Translations under genes and position numbers: made by a program
Part shown: one piece after another, positions 16,861-26,908 of the stretch
Layout of the letters: every line of letters begins with the position of its first letter
Position numbering within the stretch: the first letter of the stretch is position 1
Assembly (NCBI RefSeq): GCF_014217335.1
Contig: NZ_CP060092.1
Span: 2,125,501-2,189,500, forward strand
Length of the DNA: 64,000 nt
Source: Teredinibacter purpureus
Lineage (GTDB): Bacteria; Pseudomonadota; Gammaproteobacteria; Pseudomonadales; Cellvibrionaceae
Direction: 5' to 3'
The notes under the pieces: generated by a model
Databases searched by the model: none
What the model saw: only the letters and a program-made list of their open reading frames with translations
Told to the model about the DNA's origin: nothing

Positions 16861-18095
16861 TATTCCTTCACCTTATAATTTTTCTTGAACGATTCTAGTA
16901 GCGATAATCGTTTTTTGTGTAAGGCTTCTCCAAATGCCGCGCCCTTGTGGCCTTGTGCCGCAATGGCTTTGGTATCGATGGTACTCATTGCGAGACGCGC
17001 GGCTTGAAAAAATTCGGCTTGCGGGTAAGCCCTACTTTCAAACCCTGTTCTGCCTTGGGCGTCGGCTTGGCAACATACGCAAAAGTGTTCGAATCGTTCA
17101 GGCCGCCTGAAAGCGTCAAGGCGTTGGAGTGTTTCGAGTAGTTTTTTAGTGCTCAGCTCAAAGGCTCTGTGACAGTGAGTATGGAATTGCGCGACGGCCA
17201 ATGCCAATTCGCGGTGAGGGTTAGGTACGCTTAGCCGATTGCACAGCGCGTTGATTAACGGCAAGCCAGTCTCTTCGTGGCCGTGGTGTTTGGGCCATTG
17301 ATGCTGGGGGGTGAGCCCCTTACCCAGGTCGTGCATAAGTGCGGCAAAACGAACCTCGGAATGCTGGCTGAGTTCAACGCTACGCTGCATGCACAGAAGT
17401 ACATGTTCTCCTGTGTCTATTTCAGGGTGGTGCGCGGCGGGTTGTGGAACACCAAATAGCGCGTCAAGCTCGGGCATGAGCTTTGCCAACGCGCCACAGG
17501 TGCGCAGTACACGAATAAAAACGTCGGGAGACGGCTCGTCTAGCGCGCGCGAAAATTCTTTCCATACACGCTCAGCCACTAGGTGATCAATTTCACCATT
17601 TTTTACCATCTGGGTCATTAGCGCCATAGTTTCCGGCGCTACGGTAAACCCCAATAAGTGGAAGCGCGCGGCAAATCGCGCGACGCGTAAAATACGCACA
17701 GGGTCTTCGCTAAAGGCATCTGAGACATGGCGAAGTTTTCGTTCAGCCAAATCTCGTTGCCCCTTGTAAGGGTCGATAATGTTACCGGCCGTATCTTGCG
17801 CCATTGCATTGATCGTAAGGTCTCGACGCAAAAGATCTTGTTCAAGAGTAATGTCTGGGGCGGTATAGAATTGGAAACCTTTGTAGCCCTTCCCCGATTT
17901 TCGCTCTTGACGAGCGAGGGCATACTCTTCTTTTGTATTAGGGTGTAAGAAAACTGGGAAGTCTTTACCTACGGGTGTAAAGCCAGCGTCGAGCATGTGG
18001 TCGGGGGTGCTACCTACGACCACCCAATCTCTATCCGGGGCTTTAATGTTTAATAAGGCGTCGCGAACGGCGCCGCCGACTAAATAACAGTTCAT
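16860..18095 (-). CDS. cca: CCA-adding tRNA nucleotidyltransferase with HD domain
   Basis: Cca adds or repairs the 3' CCA end of tRNAs. This 411-residue class II enzyme starts MNCYLVGGAVRDALLN and has the catalytic DRDWVVVG motif and RRDLTINAMAQ. The C-terminal HD domain (about residues 220-330) includes HPEIDTGEHVLLC and ALMHDLGKG, as in the E. coli-type enzyme with phosphodiesterase/phosphatase activity. An upstream in-frame ATG at 18176 adds 27 unconserved residues, so I chose 18095. folM follows with a one-base overlap. Confidence 0.95.
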   Translation of the reverse strand: MNCYLVGGAVRDALLNIKAPDRDWVVVGSTPDHMLDAGFTPVGKDFPVFLHPNTKEEYALARQERKSGKGYKGFQFYTAPDITLEQDLLRRDLTINAMAQDTAGNIIDPYKGQRDLAERKLRHVSDAFSEDPVRILRVARFAARFHLLGFTVAPETMALMTQMVKNGEIDHLVAERVWKEFSRALDEPSPDVFIRVLRTCGALAKLMPELDALFGVPQPAAHHPEIDTGEHVLLCMQRSVELSQHSEVRFAALMHDLGKGLTPQHQWPKHHGHEETGLPLINALCNRLSVPNPHRELALAVAQFHTHCHRAFELSTKKLLETLQRLDAFRRPERFEHFCVCCQADAQGRTGFESRAYPQAEFFQAARLAMSTIDTKAIAAQGHKGAAFGEALHKKRLSLLESFKKNYKVKE

Positions 18096-18214
18096 TTTTT
18101 GTATTTGCGGTTGACGTATATCAATATATATCGCACACTCTAAATCAACTCGTAGAGCATTGCCACATATGTGCATTTATTTGCGAGTAAGAATTATTAA
18201 ATGTGTTGTTTTTT

Positions 18215-18242
18215 TTGAATTTTAATTTAGGTTTAATATAAA
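18215..18242 (+). promoter_or_regulatory. Candidate sigma70 promoter
   Basis: TTGAAT (18215-18220) and TATAAA (18237-18242) are separated by 16 bp in an AT-rich stretch. The expected start, near 18250, would lead into a 30-codon open frame and then a strong hairpin at 18386. The region between cca and the transporter gene is otherwise empty. Confidence 0.45.
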
Positions 18243-18268
18243 GTATTTTCAGTTACTACGAGATAAAT

Positions 18269-18361
18269 ATGATTTTCATGGCGGCAAAATTTGTAGCGAT
18301 TATCGAGGCACACTCTGTGTGGGTCTTGCGTTGTTATTTTTTGTGCGTGCCGGATAAGTAA
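18269..18361 (+). CDS. Possible small protein of 30 residues, or part of a small RNA
   Basis: ATG at 18269 opens MIFMAAKFVAIIEAHSVWVL and runs to TAA at 18359-18361. A weak SD (ACGAG) lies 5-9 bases upstream. A promoter-like sequence precedes it and a strong terminator follows 24 bp later. The unit is thus about 170 nt and self-contained. The peptide is moderately hydrophobic with two cysteines. It may be a real microprotein or a chance frame inside a small RNA. Confidence 0.3.
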   Translation: MIFMAAKFVAIIEAHSVWVLRCYFLCVPDK

Positions 18362-18385
18362 ACGTTAGATTTAAATACTCATTCC

Positions 18386-18424
18386 ACAAAGGCCGCAGCG
18401 TAAAAACTGCGGCCTTTGTCGTTT
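18386..18424 (+). terminator. Strong rho-independent terminator
   Basis: ACAAAGGCCGCAG (18386-18398) pairs perfectly with CTGCGGCCTTTGT (18407-18419) around an 8-base loop. It is followed by CGTTTT. It lies more than 60 bp before the next gene and on the other strand is far upstream of cca. Its natural client is therefore the short unit at 18250-18361. Confidence 0.8.
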
Positions 18425-18492
18425 TAGGCTTTAAATATTTTTTTATTACTTCAGTCACTCCCGCTATTTACTGGACGGGTGAGGGAATACTC

Positions 18493-19431
18493 ATGCCTGT
18501 AATATTGGCTTACATCTTTGTTGTTTTTATTTGGGCTACAACGCCACTGGCTATTCAGTGGAGTAATAGTAGTTTAGCATTTGTTACCTCTGTGAGCTTA
18601 CGAATGGTTTTTGCGTTGGTTATTTGCGCTACCTTACTCGCAATTTTAAACATTCGCTTAATCGAAAAACGCAGTGATTGGTGGGCATTTTTGGTTGGCA
18701 TGATAGGGCTATACCCCAATATGTTAATTATATATTGGGCCGCTCAGTATATCTCATCAGGGCTCATGGCTGTTATTTTGGGTTTGTATCCGTTTGCTGT
18801 GGGATTCTTTTCGTTGATATTTACGAAAGAGAATGTATTTAATCCTGCAAGAATAGTGGCGCTAGGGATTGCGGTAGGAGGGCTTTATGTACTGCATTAC
18901 GATCAAATAGCCTTAGGTCATGATGCGGTTCTTGGTGTCCTTGGAATGGTGGCTTCGTCGATACTCTTTGCGTTTAGTTCGGTACTGGTGAAATTGGTAG
19001 GAGGGGGCGTCGGGCCGTTACGGCAATCAACGGGGGTTCTAGTGTTGTCGGCCCCCGCATTTGTCATAACGTGGTTTTTTTTGGATGGTGAAATCCCTAC
19101 GGACATCGATACTAAATCGATTATGGGTTTGAGTTATCTTTCTGTGGCGGGTTCCGTTATTGGGCATACGTTATTTTTCTATGTGTTGCGTCATTGTTCA
19201 ATGGTTTCTGTTTCACTCATTCCATTGTTAACACCCGTTTTAGCGTTGTCGATAGGCGCTGTATTTGCACAAGAGGTGATTACATTCAAAACGATTATAG
19301 GCAGCGCGATGGTGTTATTTTCACTGGGTCTGTATCAAGGTGTTTTTCAAACGATTGGCGCGGGCATTAAAAATATTCGTATTACTCACGGTGGGCTATG
19401 GGCAGTTGTCACGCGTGGTAAGGCACATTAG
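18493..19431 (+). CDS. EamA/DMT-family transporter
   Basis: This 312-residue inner-membrane protein has ten predicted helices arranged as two EamA repeats. It starts LAYIFVVFIWATTPLAIQWS, typical of the drug/metabolite transporter superfamily. The second repeat shows GLSYLSVAGSVIGHTLFFYV and SLIPLLTPVLALSIGAVFAQE, the usual motifs near helices 8-10. The substrate cannot be told from sequence. It ends 21 bp from the stop of the convergent spoVR gene. Confidence 0.9.
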   Translation: MPVILAYIFVVFIWATTPLAIQWSNSSLAFVTSVSLRMVFALVICATLLAILNIRLIEKRSDWWAFLVGMIGLYPNMLIIYWAAQYISSGLMAVILGLYPFAVGFFSLIFTKENVFNPARIVALGIAVGGLYVLHYDQIALGHDAVLGVLGMVASSILFAFSSVLVKLVGGGVGPLRQSTGVLVLSAPAFVITWFFLDGEIPTDIDTKSIMGLSYLSVAGSVIGHTLFFYVLRHCSMVSVSLIPLLTPVLALSIGAVFAQEVITFKTIIGSAMVLFSLGLYQGVFQTIGAGIKNIRITHGGLWAVVTRGKAH

Positions 19432-19452
19432 TTTGCGCTGGAAAAAGCGATG

Positions 19453-20988
19453 TTATGATAAGTCGTCTTGTAGATTGACGGATAAATCTGGGCAGTGGAA
19501 TTCTTGCTTGGTGTGTTCATCTTCAATGGATTGTAGGTGAACATTGAAACCCCATAGACGGTGCACATGTTTTAGCACTTCATGGGCGGTTTTCTCATCG
19601 AGCGGTTGTCGATTGAACCGATAGTGATGAAGCGTGAGCGATCGATCGCCGCGAATATCGACATCAAACACTTGGATGTTAGGTTCTCTGTCGCCTAAGT
19701 TGTATTGTGCAGATAACGCTTCTCGAACATGCTTGTAGCCCGTATCGTCATGAATAGAGACGACTTCGATTGTATCCTTTCTGTCATCATCGAGAATGGT
19801 AAATAACCGCAGTTTTCTAATCAGTGATGGTGAGAGGAATTGCAAAATGAAACTCTCATCTTTAAAGTTTCGCATCGCGAAATTAAGGGTTTTATTCCAG
19901 TCTGAACCGGCGATATCTGGAAACCATTTTTTGTCTTCCTCTGTAGGGTGTTCGCAGATACGGCGAATATCGGTCATCATATGAAAACCAAGTGTGTAGG
20001 GGTTTATACCCGAATAATAGTCGCTATTGTAGGGTGGCTGATAAATCACGCTGGAATGAGATTGCATGAATTCGAGCATAAAGCCGTCAGTGACCTGACC
20101 TTTATCATAGAGAGAGTTTAATAATAAGTGGTGCCAGAAGCAGGCCCATCCTTCGTTCATTACCTGAGTTTGGCGTTGTGGGTAAAAATACTGGGCAATT
20201 TTTCTCACAATTCTAATTATTTCTCGTTGCCAAGGCTCGAGTAAGGGGGAATTTTTCTCAAAGAAATAGAGCAAGTTTTCTTGCGGTTCTGAGGGGAATC
20301 GTTGCTTATCACCATAGTGAGGTGATTTTTCACTCGCGGGTATTGTTCTCCATAAGTCATTGACCTGTTTTTGTAAGTATTCTTCACGTTCTCGCTGACG
20401 TTCACTTTCTTCGTAGGTTGAAAGCGGGTAGGGCCGTTTATAGCGGTCCACACCGTAATTCATAAGTGCGTGGCAGGAATCCAGCATTTCTTCTACGGCA
20501 TCAACTCCGTGGCGCTCCTCACATTGCGCAATATAATGTTTAGCGAATACGAGATAGTCAATAATGGACGTGGCGTCGGTCCAGGCTCGAAATAAATAGT
20601 TACCTTTAAAGAAAGAATTATGGCCGTAGCACGCATGGGCAATCACTAGTGCCTGCATTGTCATGGAGTTTTCTTCCATGAGATAGGCGATACAGGGGTT
20701 GGAATTTATAACGATTTCATAGGCCAAGCCCATTTGGCCACGGTTGTACGATTGCTCAACACTAAGATATTGTTTCCCGTATGACCAGTGGTTATAGCCA
20801 AGTGGCATACCAACCGACGCATAGGCATCCATCATTTGCTCAGAGCTGATGACTTCAATTTGGTTTGGGTAGGTGTCTAGACCAAAATCCTGCGCAATTT
20901 GGCCTATAGCGTCATCGTAGGCGCGAATTAAATCGAAGTTCCATTCAGAGCTGGTGGAGAGTGGCGAAGTTGCGCGAATTTTCGTCAT
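19453..20988 (-). CDS. spoVR: SpoVR family protein (YcgB-like)
   Basis: This 511-residue SpoVR/YcgB homologue contains family segments NHWSYGKQYLSVEQSYNRGQ, YEIVINSNPCIAYLMEENS, HACYGHNSFFKGNYLFR and MNEGWACFWHH. The last includes His/Glu residues resembling a metalloprotease-like site. Biochemical function is unsettled. It is regularly found with prkA and yeaH in stress or stationary-phase operons. Here it is the third gene of that set, one base after yeaH, so cotranscription is likely. Confidence 0.93.
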   Translation of the reverse strand: MTKIRATSPLSTSSEWNFDLIRAYDDAIGQIAQDFGLDTYPNQIEVISSEQMMDAYASVGMPLGYNHWSYGKQYLSVEQSYNRGQMGLAYEIVINSNPCIAYLMEENSMTMQALVIAHACYGHNSFFKGNYLFRAWTDATSIIDYLVFAKHYIAQCEERHGVDAVEEMLDSCHALMNYGVDRYKRPYPLSTYEESERQREREEYLQKQVNDLWRTIPASEKSPHYGDKQRFPSEPQENLLYFFEKNSPLLEPWQREIIRIVRKIAQYFYPQRQTQVMNEGWACFWHHLLLNSLYDKGQVTDGFMLEFMQSHSSVIYQPPYNSDYYSGINPYTLGFHMMTDIRRICEHPTEEDKKWFPDIAGSDWNKTLNFAMRNFKDESFILQFLSPSLIRKLRLFTILDDDRKDTIEVVSIHDDTGYKHVREALSAQYNLGDREPNIQVFDVDIRGDRSLTLHHYRFNRQPLDEKTAHEVLKHVHRLWGFNVHLQSIEDEHTKQEFHCPDLSVNLQDDLS

Positions 20989-20989
20989 A

Positions 20990-22258
20990 TTAGTCCGTCT
21001 GCTTTTGAAAAAGTTGCTTAAAAACGGGGTAGATATCGGTGGCGTTGAAAAGTTGTTTCATGGCAAATGTATGAGGGAAGTCAGTCAATACCTCTTCGTA
21101 AGAATGCCAGAGTGCTTGATGTTCACGCGTTGTTATTTCGATATACGAAAAGTACTGTACTTTGGGTAATATTTTCTCGGTAAGCACTTGGTAGCAAATT
21201 GAGGAATCATCGTTCCAGTTATCGCCATCGGAGGCTTGTGCGCCGTATATATTCCATTCATTCTCAGGATAACGCGATTTTATTACGTCGTCCATCAAGT
21301 GGAGTGCGCTTGATACAATGGTTCCCCCGGTTTCTCTGCTATAAAAAAACTCTTGTTCGTCAACTTCTTTTGCACTCGTATGATGGCGTATAAACACCAC
21401 GTCAGTTTTCTCGTAATTACGCTGTAAAAACAGATAAAGTAGTAGGAAAAAACGTTTTGCTATGTCTTTAGTGGCTTGGTCCATTGAACCGGAAACATCC
21501 ATCAAACAAAACATTACGGCTTTTGATGTAGGTATAGGGTATTTGACTTGAAGGTTATATTTTAGATCGAAGTCGTCTAGCCACGGTACACGTTTTATTT
21601 TTTCTCGCAGAGCTTCAGCTTGTTTATTAAGCTGGGCGAAAGTGCTGTCTGTCGCGTCGCCGTCCGGTTCATGCTGTATTAGTTGTTCTTCTATTGCTTT
21701 TAGTTTACGACGCTTTTTGGCCGTGAGCGCTATGCGTCGTGAGTTGGCAGATCTTAGGGAGCGAATAACGTTAATTTTTCCGGGAGAGCCTTCATTACTG
21801 ACGCCTGCACGACGAAATTCAAATTCTTCATTTCCTGAAAGTTGACGCTTGACAAGATTGGGTAGCGCTAAATCTTCGAATAGGAAGTTTAAAAATTCTT
21901 CTTGCGAAATTTGAAAAATAAACTCATCTTCTCCCTCGCCTTTATCGCTGGCGCCTGAGCCTTTTCCTCCCGAACCTCCGCCAGATGGTCTGGGTATATG
22001 GTCTCCAGTGCTGAACTGGTCATTACCGGGCAGTACGCGAGTATTCCGGCCTCCACTGCCGTGTTGGAACAGCGGCTCACTCAGATCTCTGGAGGGAATA
22101 CTAATATGTTCGCCACTTTCTACATCCGTAATGGAGCGTTTGTCCACGGCGTCGGATACAGCTTTTTTTATGTGTTTTCGGTAGCGGCGTAAGAAGCGCT
22201 GGCGATTAACCATGCTTTTCTTTTTTGAATTGAGTCGCCTATCAATGATGTAACTCAC
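20990..22258 (-). CDS. yeaH: YeaH/YhbH family protein (DUF444, VWA-like)
   Basis: This 422-residue DUF444 protein begins [20 protein letters not shown] as in E. coli YeaH. A glycine-rich low-complexity linker follows at about residues 88-110. The C-terminal half is VWA-like with a MIDAS-type [14 protein letters not shown] (DxSxS) and a later [11 protein letters not shown]. It forms a conserved trio with PrkA and SpoVR and is probably a partner in PrkA signalling. It is 51 bp downstream of prkA. Confidence 0.92.
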   Translation of the reverse strand: MSYIIDRRLNSKKKSMVNRQRFLRRYRKHIKKAVSDAVDKRSITDVESGEHISIPSRDLSEPLFQHGSGGRNTRVLPGNDQFSTGDHIPRPSGGGSGGKGSGASDKGEGEDEFIFQISQEEFLNFLFEDLALPNLVKRQLSGNEEFEFRRAGVSNEGSPGKINVIRSLRSANSRRIALTAKKRRKLKAIEEQLIQHEPDGDATDSTFAQLNKQAEALREKIKRVPWLDDFDLKYNLQVKYPIPTSKAVMFCLMDVSGSMDQATKDIAKRFFLLLYLFLQRNYEKTDVVFIRHHTSAKEVDEQEFFYSRETGGTIVSSALHLMDDVIKSRYPENEWNIYGAQASDGDNWNDDSSICYQVLTEKILPKVQYFSYIEITTREHQALWHSYEEVLTDFPHTFAMKQLFNATDIYPVFKQLFQKQTD

Positions 22259-22309
22259 ATTACGCCTCTTGTTATCGCTAAAGTGTGGAATGAGCTTGTT
22301 GGAGGCACG

Positions 22310-24232
22310 CTATTGTGATTTTCTTACACGTAAATACCATTCCGATAATAGACGAACTTGCTTTTCTGTATACCCGCGTTCTACCATTCTGGCGACGAAA
22401 TCTTGATGTTTTCTTTTGTCGTCTGTAGAAGATTTTGTATTGAACGAGATTACGGGTAATAAATCTTCTGTATTGGAAAACATTTTTTTCTCTATGACGG
22501 TTCGAAGTTTTTCGTAACTATTCCATAGAGGGTTATTTCCGTTGTTGTTAGCTCTTGCGCGTAGAACAAAGTTTACAATTTCATTTCGAAAGTCTTTCGG
22601 GTTACTGATGCCCGCGGGTTTCTCTATTTTCTCGAGTTCTTCGTTTAATGCTCCTCGGTTCAGTATTTCACCTGTTTCCGGATCACGGTATTCCTGATCT
22701 TGAATCCAGAAGTCGGCATAGGTCACGTAACGATCAAATATATTTTGGCCATATTCAGCATATGATTCTAGGTAAGCGGTTTGGATTTCTTTTCCTATAA
22801 ATGCGACATATCGAGGCGCTAAGAATTCTTTGATAAAGGAGAGATAGCGGTCGTGAATTTCTTCTTGAAACTGTTCTTGTTCTATCTGTTGCTCAAGCAC
22901 ATAGAGAAGGTGAACGGGGTTGGCTGCAATTTCTGTTGGGTCGAAGTTGAATACTTTTGAGAGTATTTTAAACGCAAAACGAGTAGAGAGGCCTGTCATG
23001 CCTTCGTTTACACCAGCGGCATCTTTGTATTCTTGTAATGATTTTGCTTTTGGGTCGGTGTCTTTCAGATTTTGCCCGTCATATATGCGCATTTTGGATA
23101 GAATGCTCGAGTTTTCGGGGCTTTTTAGACGAGAGAGTACCGTGAATTGTGCAAGCATTTTGAGAGTGTCGGGTGCGCAGGGCGATTTGGATAGCGAGCT
23201 ATTGTGTAAAAGTTTTTGGTAAATATGTACTTCTTCTGACAGCCGTAAGCAATAAGGAACTTTTACTATATAAACTCTGTCAATAAATGCTTCATTATTT
23301 TTGTTGTTTTTGAAGGTTTGCCATTCGGCTTCGTTAGAATGGGCGAGCACAATGCCATCATAGGGAATTGCACCGAGGCCTTCAGTACTATTGTAATTTC
23401 CTTCTTGGGTGGCCGTTAATAGTGGGTGAAGCACCTTAATAGGGGCTTTAAACATTTCAACGAATTCCATAATACCTTGGTTAGCCCTGCACAATCCTCC
23501 AGAAAAACTATAGGCATCGGGGTCGTTTTGAGGAAAGTCTTCTAATTTTCGTATATCGACTTTTCCCACTAGTGCAGAGATGTCCTGATTGTTTTCGTCA
23601 CCAGGCTCTGTTTTTGATACCGCTATTTGGTCGAGTACGGAAGGGTACATTTTAACGACCTTGAATTGACTAATGTCTCCACCGAATTCGTGTAGCCGTT
23701 TTACGGCCCACGGAGACATGATGGTTTTAATATAACGGCTGGGTATTCCGTAGTCTTCATGGAGGATGTTGGCGTCTTCTTCTGGATCGAATAAACCTAA
23801 AGGTGATTCGTATACGGGGGAATCTTTAAGGCAGTATATGGGTTGTTTTTCGATAAGGGCTTTGAGTTTTTCGGCGAGAGATGATTTGCCCCCTCCAACG
23901 GGGCCTAACAAATAGAGTATTTGTTTTTTTTCTTCTAATCCTTGAGCGGCGTGTTTAAAGAAAGAGACTATTTGTGAAATGGCTTCTTCCATACCATAAA
24001 AATCTTCGAAGGCTTTGTAGCGTTTTATAATTTTATTTGAAAAAATTCTGCTTTTGCGGGAATCTTTCGCGGTGTCGATGAGTTCTGGTTCGCCAATGGC
24101 CGCAAGCATACGCTCAGCAGCGCTAGCGTATACGCTGGCGTCTTTTTTACAGAGTTCGAGATAGTCTTGTATAGACAGTTCTTCTTCTTGAGTCGCTTCA
24201 TATCGATCTTGGAAGTGGCTAAATATGGTCAT
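22310..24232 (-). CDS. prkA: PrkA family serine protein kinase (YeaG-like)
   Basis: This 640-residue protein has an N-terminal AAA+ domain with Walker A GPVGGGKSSLAEKLK (from residue 110) and a C-terminal kinase-like/oligomerisation part. Family segments include GIPSRYIKTIMSPWAVKRL, SGGLCRANQGIMEFVEMFK and IVLAHSNEAEW. PrkA/YeaG has been linked to nitrogen starvation and stationary-phase responses; both kinase and AAA protease activities have been proposed. The start is set by GGAGAG nine bases before the ATG. Its upstream region carries an inverted repeat at 24377-24409. Confidence 0.95.
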   Translation of the reverse strand: MTIFSHFQDRYEATQEEELSIQDYLELCKKDASVYASAAERMLAAIGEPELIDTAKDSRKSRIFSNKIIKRYKAFEDFYGMEEAISQIVSFFKHAAQGLEEKKQILYLLGPVGGGKSSLAEKLKALIEKQPIYCLKDSPVYESPLGLFDPEEDANILHEDYGIPSRYIKTIMSPWAVKRLHEFGGDISQFKVVKMYPSVLDQIAVSKTEPGDENNQDISALVGKVDIRKLEDFPQNDPDAYSFSGGLCRANQGIMEFVEMFKAPIKVLHPLLTATQEGNYNSTEGLGAIPYDGIVLAHSNEAEWQTFKNNKNNEAFIDRVYIVKVPYCLRLSEEVHIYQKLLHNSSLSKSPCAPDTLKMLAQFTVLSRLKSPENSSILSKMRIYDGQNLKDTDPKAKSLQEYKDAAGVNEGMTGLSTRFAFKILSKVFNFDPTEIAANPVHLLYVLEQQIEQEQFQEEIHDRYLSFIKEFLAPRYVAFIGKEIQTAYLESYAEYGQNIFDRYVTYADFWIQDQEYRDPETGEILNRGALNEELEKIEKPAGISNPKDFRNEIVNFVLRARANNNGNNPLWNSYEKLRTVIEKKMFSNTEDLLPVISFNTKSSTDDKRKHQDFVARMVERGYTEKQVRLLSEWYLRVRKSQ

Positions 24233-24376
24233 GTACGCTCTCCTTCAACACCAGCTGCGGCAGTGCATTGGTAGTGAATACGGGAAATTCGGCGGGCCGG
24301 ATCTACCTGAGAATTGACATAGTGAGATTGACAGTGCTTTAGTGGTCGCTCTCTTGTGTCTTTACTGGGTAAAACA

Positions 24377-24409
24377 GAAGGTAAACATTCTTCAGAAATA
24401 TTTACCTTC
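24377..24409. promoter_or_regulatory. Inverted repeat upstream of prkA
   Basis: GAAGGTAAA (24377-24385) and TTTACCTTC (24401-24409) are perfect 9-bp arms with a 15-base spacer, 145 bp upstream of prkA and followed by CCCTTTTT. It could be an operator for the divergent prkA/galE region or a weak terminator. The rest of the 419-bp gap (24233-24651) shows no gene. Confidence 0.4.
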
Positions 24410-24651
24410 AGCCCTTTTTAAGAATAGACGGTAGAATAATAAACGCTGAATATTCTGTGGATGGTTTCTGAGATTTTTGTGGTCAGCGGAGGCTATGTGA
24501 CAATATATTGTCAGTTCTGCGGGGGAATATTACGGATTAAATTATTTATCAATTTATGCGCCATTTCTTCTACGCTTACGGCGGAAGGTGCGTCGCGTCT
24601 GCGGCTGCATTATGGGATAATGAGTGCTTTTAACCTTAAGGGTTTATCGTT

Positions 24652-25671
24652 ATGACAGTATTGGTAACAGGTGGTGCGGGCTATATTGGTAGTCATACCT
24701 GTATTGAACTTATTAATGCAGGGTTTGATATTGTAGTTGTCGATAATCTTTGCAACAGTAAGTCTGAATCACTTAAGCGTGTTGAAGATATTACGGGCAA
24801 GTCTATTCCTTTTCATTTGCTCGATGTTACCGACAAACCTGCTTTACGAGAGGTATTTGAACAGTACTCTATTTCGGCGGCTATTCATTTTGCGGGTTTA
24901 AAAGCGGTAGGTGAGTCGAACGAAATTCCTCTTGCGTATTACCACAATAATCTTGGTGGCACGGTCGCTCTGTGCGAGGTTATGCAAGAGTATGGTGTGA
25001 ACCCTTTGTTATTTAGTTCGTCGGCTACGGTATACGGCGATCCCGCGTCTGTGCCTATTCTAGAAAATTTTCCTACCAGCGCAACGAACCCTTATGGCCG
25101 TAGTAAGCTGATGGTAGAAGAGGTTCTCCGTGATACTTGTAAAGCGTCTAATAATACGTGGCGCATTGCGCTGTTACGTTACTTCAACCCTATTGGTGCG
25201 CATGAAAGTGGCCGTATAGGAGAAGACCCACAGGGTATACCGAATAATTTATTACCCTTTGTGGCTCAGGTTGCGGTGGGCAAGCTAGAGAAGCTAAATG
25301 TTTTCGGAGATGACTACCCAACGCAAGACGGAACGGGTGTACGTGATTACATTCACGTTGTGGATCTTGCAAAAGGTCATGTAAAAGCACTGCAAAAGTT
25401 GCTTGGGTCTGAACCTTGCTGCCTAACGTATAATTTGGGCACAGGGCAAGGTTATAGTGTATTGGAAATAGTAAAAGCATTCGAAGCCGCGAGCGGCCGA
25501 AAGGTGCCGTATCAAATTAGCCCTCGTCGCACTGGTGATATTGCGGAATGCTATGCTGACCCAGCATTGGCGGCGAATGAGCTTGGCTGGAAGGCTGAGT
25601 ATACCATTGAGCGAATGGTTCAAGATTCTTGGCGCTGGCAATCCAATAATCCTAAGGGATATGAGGCTTAG
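24652..25671 (+). CDS. galE: UDP-glucose 4-epimerase
   Basis: GalE interconverts UDP-glucose and UDP-galactose for exopolysaccharide/LPS and galactose use. The 339-residue extended SDR has [11 protein letters not shown] at the NAD site, [10 protein letters not shown] with the catalytic Ser region, [12 protein letters not shown] (Tyr/Lys catalytic pair), and [12 protein letters not shown]. Length is standard. The gene ends by overlapping the 3' end of convergent apaH by 4 bp. Confidence 0.95.
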   Translation: MTVLVTGGAGYIGSHTCIELINAGFDIVVVDNLCNSKSESLKRVEDITGKSIPFHLLDVTDKPALREVFEQYSISAAIHFAGLKAVGESNEIPLAYYHNNLGGTVALCEVMQEYGVNPLLFSSSATVYGDPASVPILENFPTSATNPYGRSKLMVEEVLRDTCKASNNTWRIALLRYFNPIGAHESGRIGEDPQGIPNNLLPFVAQVAVGKLEKLNVFGDDYPTQDGTGVRDYIHVVDLAKGHVKALQKLLGSEPCCLTYNLGTGQGYSVLEIVKAFEAASGRKVPYQISPRRTGDIAECYADPALAANELGWKAEYTIERMVQDSWRWQSNNPKGYEA

Positions 25672-26480
25672 CAGTCGCACTCTATGGTAAATCGTTTACC
25701 GTCCTCAAGGCGGTAAGCGGTAAGTTTTTCTCCCCAGACACACCCCGTGTCCAAGCCAATAAAATTCTCGAATAAAGTCTCGCCTTTTAGCGCTGCCCAG
25801 TGGCCAAAAATAATATTTTTATTCGCACACTTGTGTGAAGCATGCTCGAACCACGGCGCGAACCCTTGCGGGGCATTTTGTGGGCCTGCGTTTGTTTTGA
25901 ATTCTAGCTGGCCGTTTTTTGCACAGAAACGCATGCGAGTGAAATAGTTAGTAATTATTCTTAAGCGGTCGTTGCCTTTGAGGTCATCATCCCATTTGTC
26001 TGGCAGGTTGCCGTACATACTGTATAAAAAATGTTGGTAGTGTTTACTTTGTAATACTGTTTCAACTTCTTTTGCGTAGCCTAGAGCTTCGCGTATTGTC
26101 CATATGGGGGGTATACCCGCGTGTACCATGGTAAAACCGAGTTTCTTGTCGCGGTATACTAATGGTTGTTGGCGAAGCCAGTGAATAATCTCTTTGCGGT
26201 CAGGAGCTTCTAGAATGGAGTGCATCTCGTTTGATGCACTGAGTTTTTTAATGCCGATATCTGCCGCGAGAAGGTGTAAATCGTGATTGCCCAATACCGT
26301 TATTGCAGATCGTCCGAGTTTTTTTACGCGTCGTAAAACACCCAGGCTGTTGTGGCCTCGATTCACGAGGTCACCGGCGAACCATACTTGGTCATGTTTT
26401 GGGTTGAATTTAATCTTATCTAGAAGTTCTTCTAGCGGGTCTAAACACCCTTGCACATCTCCGATCGCGTAGGTTGTCAT
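25668..26480 (-). CDS. apaH: Symmetrical bis(5'-nucleosyl)-tetraphosphatase
   Basis: ApaH splits Ap4A into two ADP and controls dinucleoside tetraphosphate alarmones and RNA Np4 caps. The 270-residue metallophosphatase shows [30 protein letters not shown] and [10 protein letters not shown], the metal ligand motifs. It is the last gene of the lptD-surA-pdxA-rsmA-apaG-apaH operon, 41 bp after apaG. Its stop overlaps galE's stop on the other strand. Confidence 0.96.
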   Translation of the reverse strand: MTTYAIGDVQGCLDPLEELLDKIKFNPKHDQVWFAGDLVNRGHNSLGVLRRVKKLGRSAITVLGNHDLHLLAADIGIKKLSASNEMHSILEAPDRKEIIHWLRQQPLVYRDKKLGFTMVHAGIPPIWTIREALGYAKEVETVLQSKHYQHFLYSMYGNLPDKWDDDLKGNDRLRIITNYFTRMRFCAKNGQLEFKTNAGPQNAPQGFAPWFEHASHKCANKNIIFGHWAALKGETLFENFIGLDTGCVWGEKLTAYRLEDGKRFTIECDC

Positions 26481-26521
26481 AGGAATTAAAGGCCTTGCTG
26501 TACGAAAGAAAAAGGGGCTTG

Positions 26522-26881
26522 TTAGTGTAAGGCTGAGGGTTGTACTAGCGCAAAAGTGGGTATGGGCGTTTCAAATCGGCTGCCATCATCGCGTAGCATG
26601 ACATAGTGCCCTTCCATTGTGCCCGTACTTGTTTCGAGCACGGCGCCACTGGTATAGGTGTAGGATTCCCCCGGCTCAAGCCTCGGTTGCTCTCCCACAA
26701 CGCCAACGCCCTTCACCTCTTGTACTTGGCTATTGGCATCGGTTATATGCCAATAGCGGCTTACGAGCTTTGCGGCGTATTCGTCGTTGTTTTCGATGCA
26801 AATGGTATAAGCGAATACATGTTGATTTTCATGGGGCTTAGACTGTTCATTTAAATACTGGGCTGTAACATTAACCTTCAT
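26522..26881 (-). CDS. apaG: ApaG protein (Co2+/Mg2+ efflux-associated, DUF525)
   Basis: This 119-residue immunoglobulin-like beta protein has RYWHITDANSQVQEVKGVGVVG and LEPGESYTYTSGAVL, the usual ApaG signatures with the GxGxxG-like loop. Its function is not settled; it was linked to cobalt resistance and to the ApaH operon. It lies between rsmA and apaH in the standard order. Confidence 0.95.
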   Translation of the reverse strand: MKVNVTAQYLNEQSKPHENQHVFAYTICIENNDEYAAKLVSRYWHITDANSQVQEVKGVGVVGEQPRLEPGESYTYTSGAVLETSTGTMEGHYVMLRDDGSRFETPIPTFALVQPSALH

Positions 26882-26908
26882 TACTTCACTCGCGCGTTGC
26901 TGTGGGTT

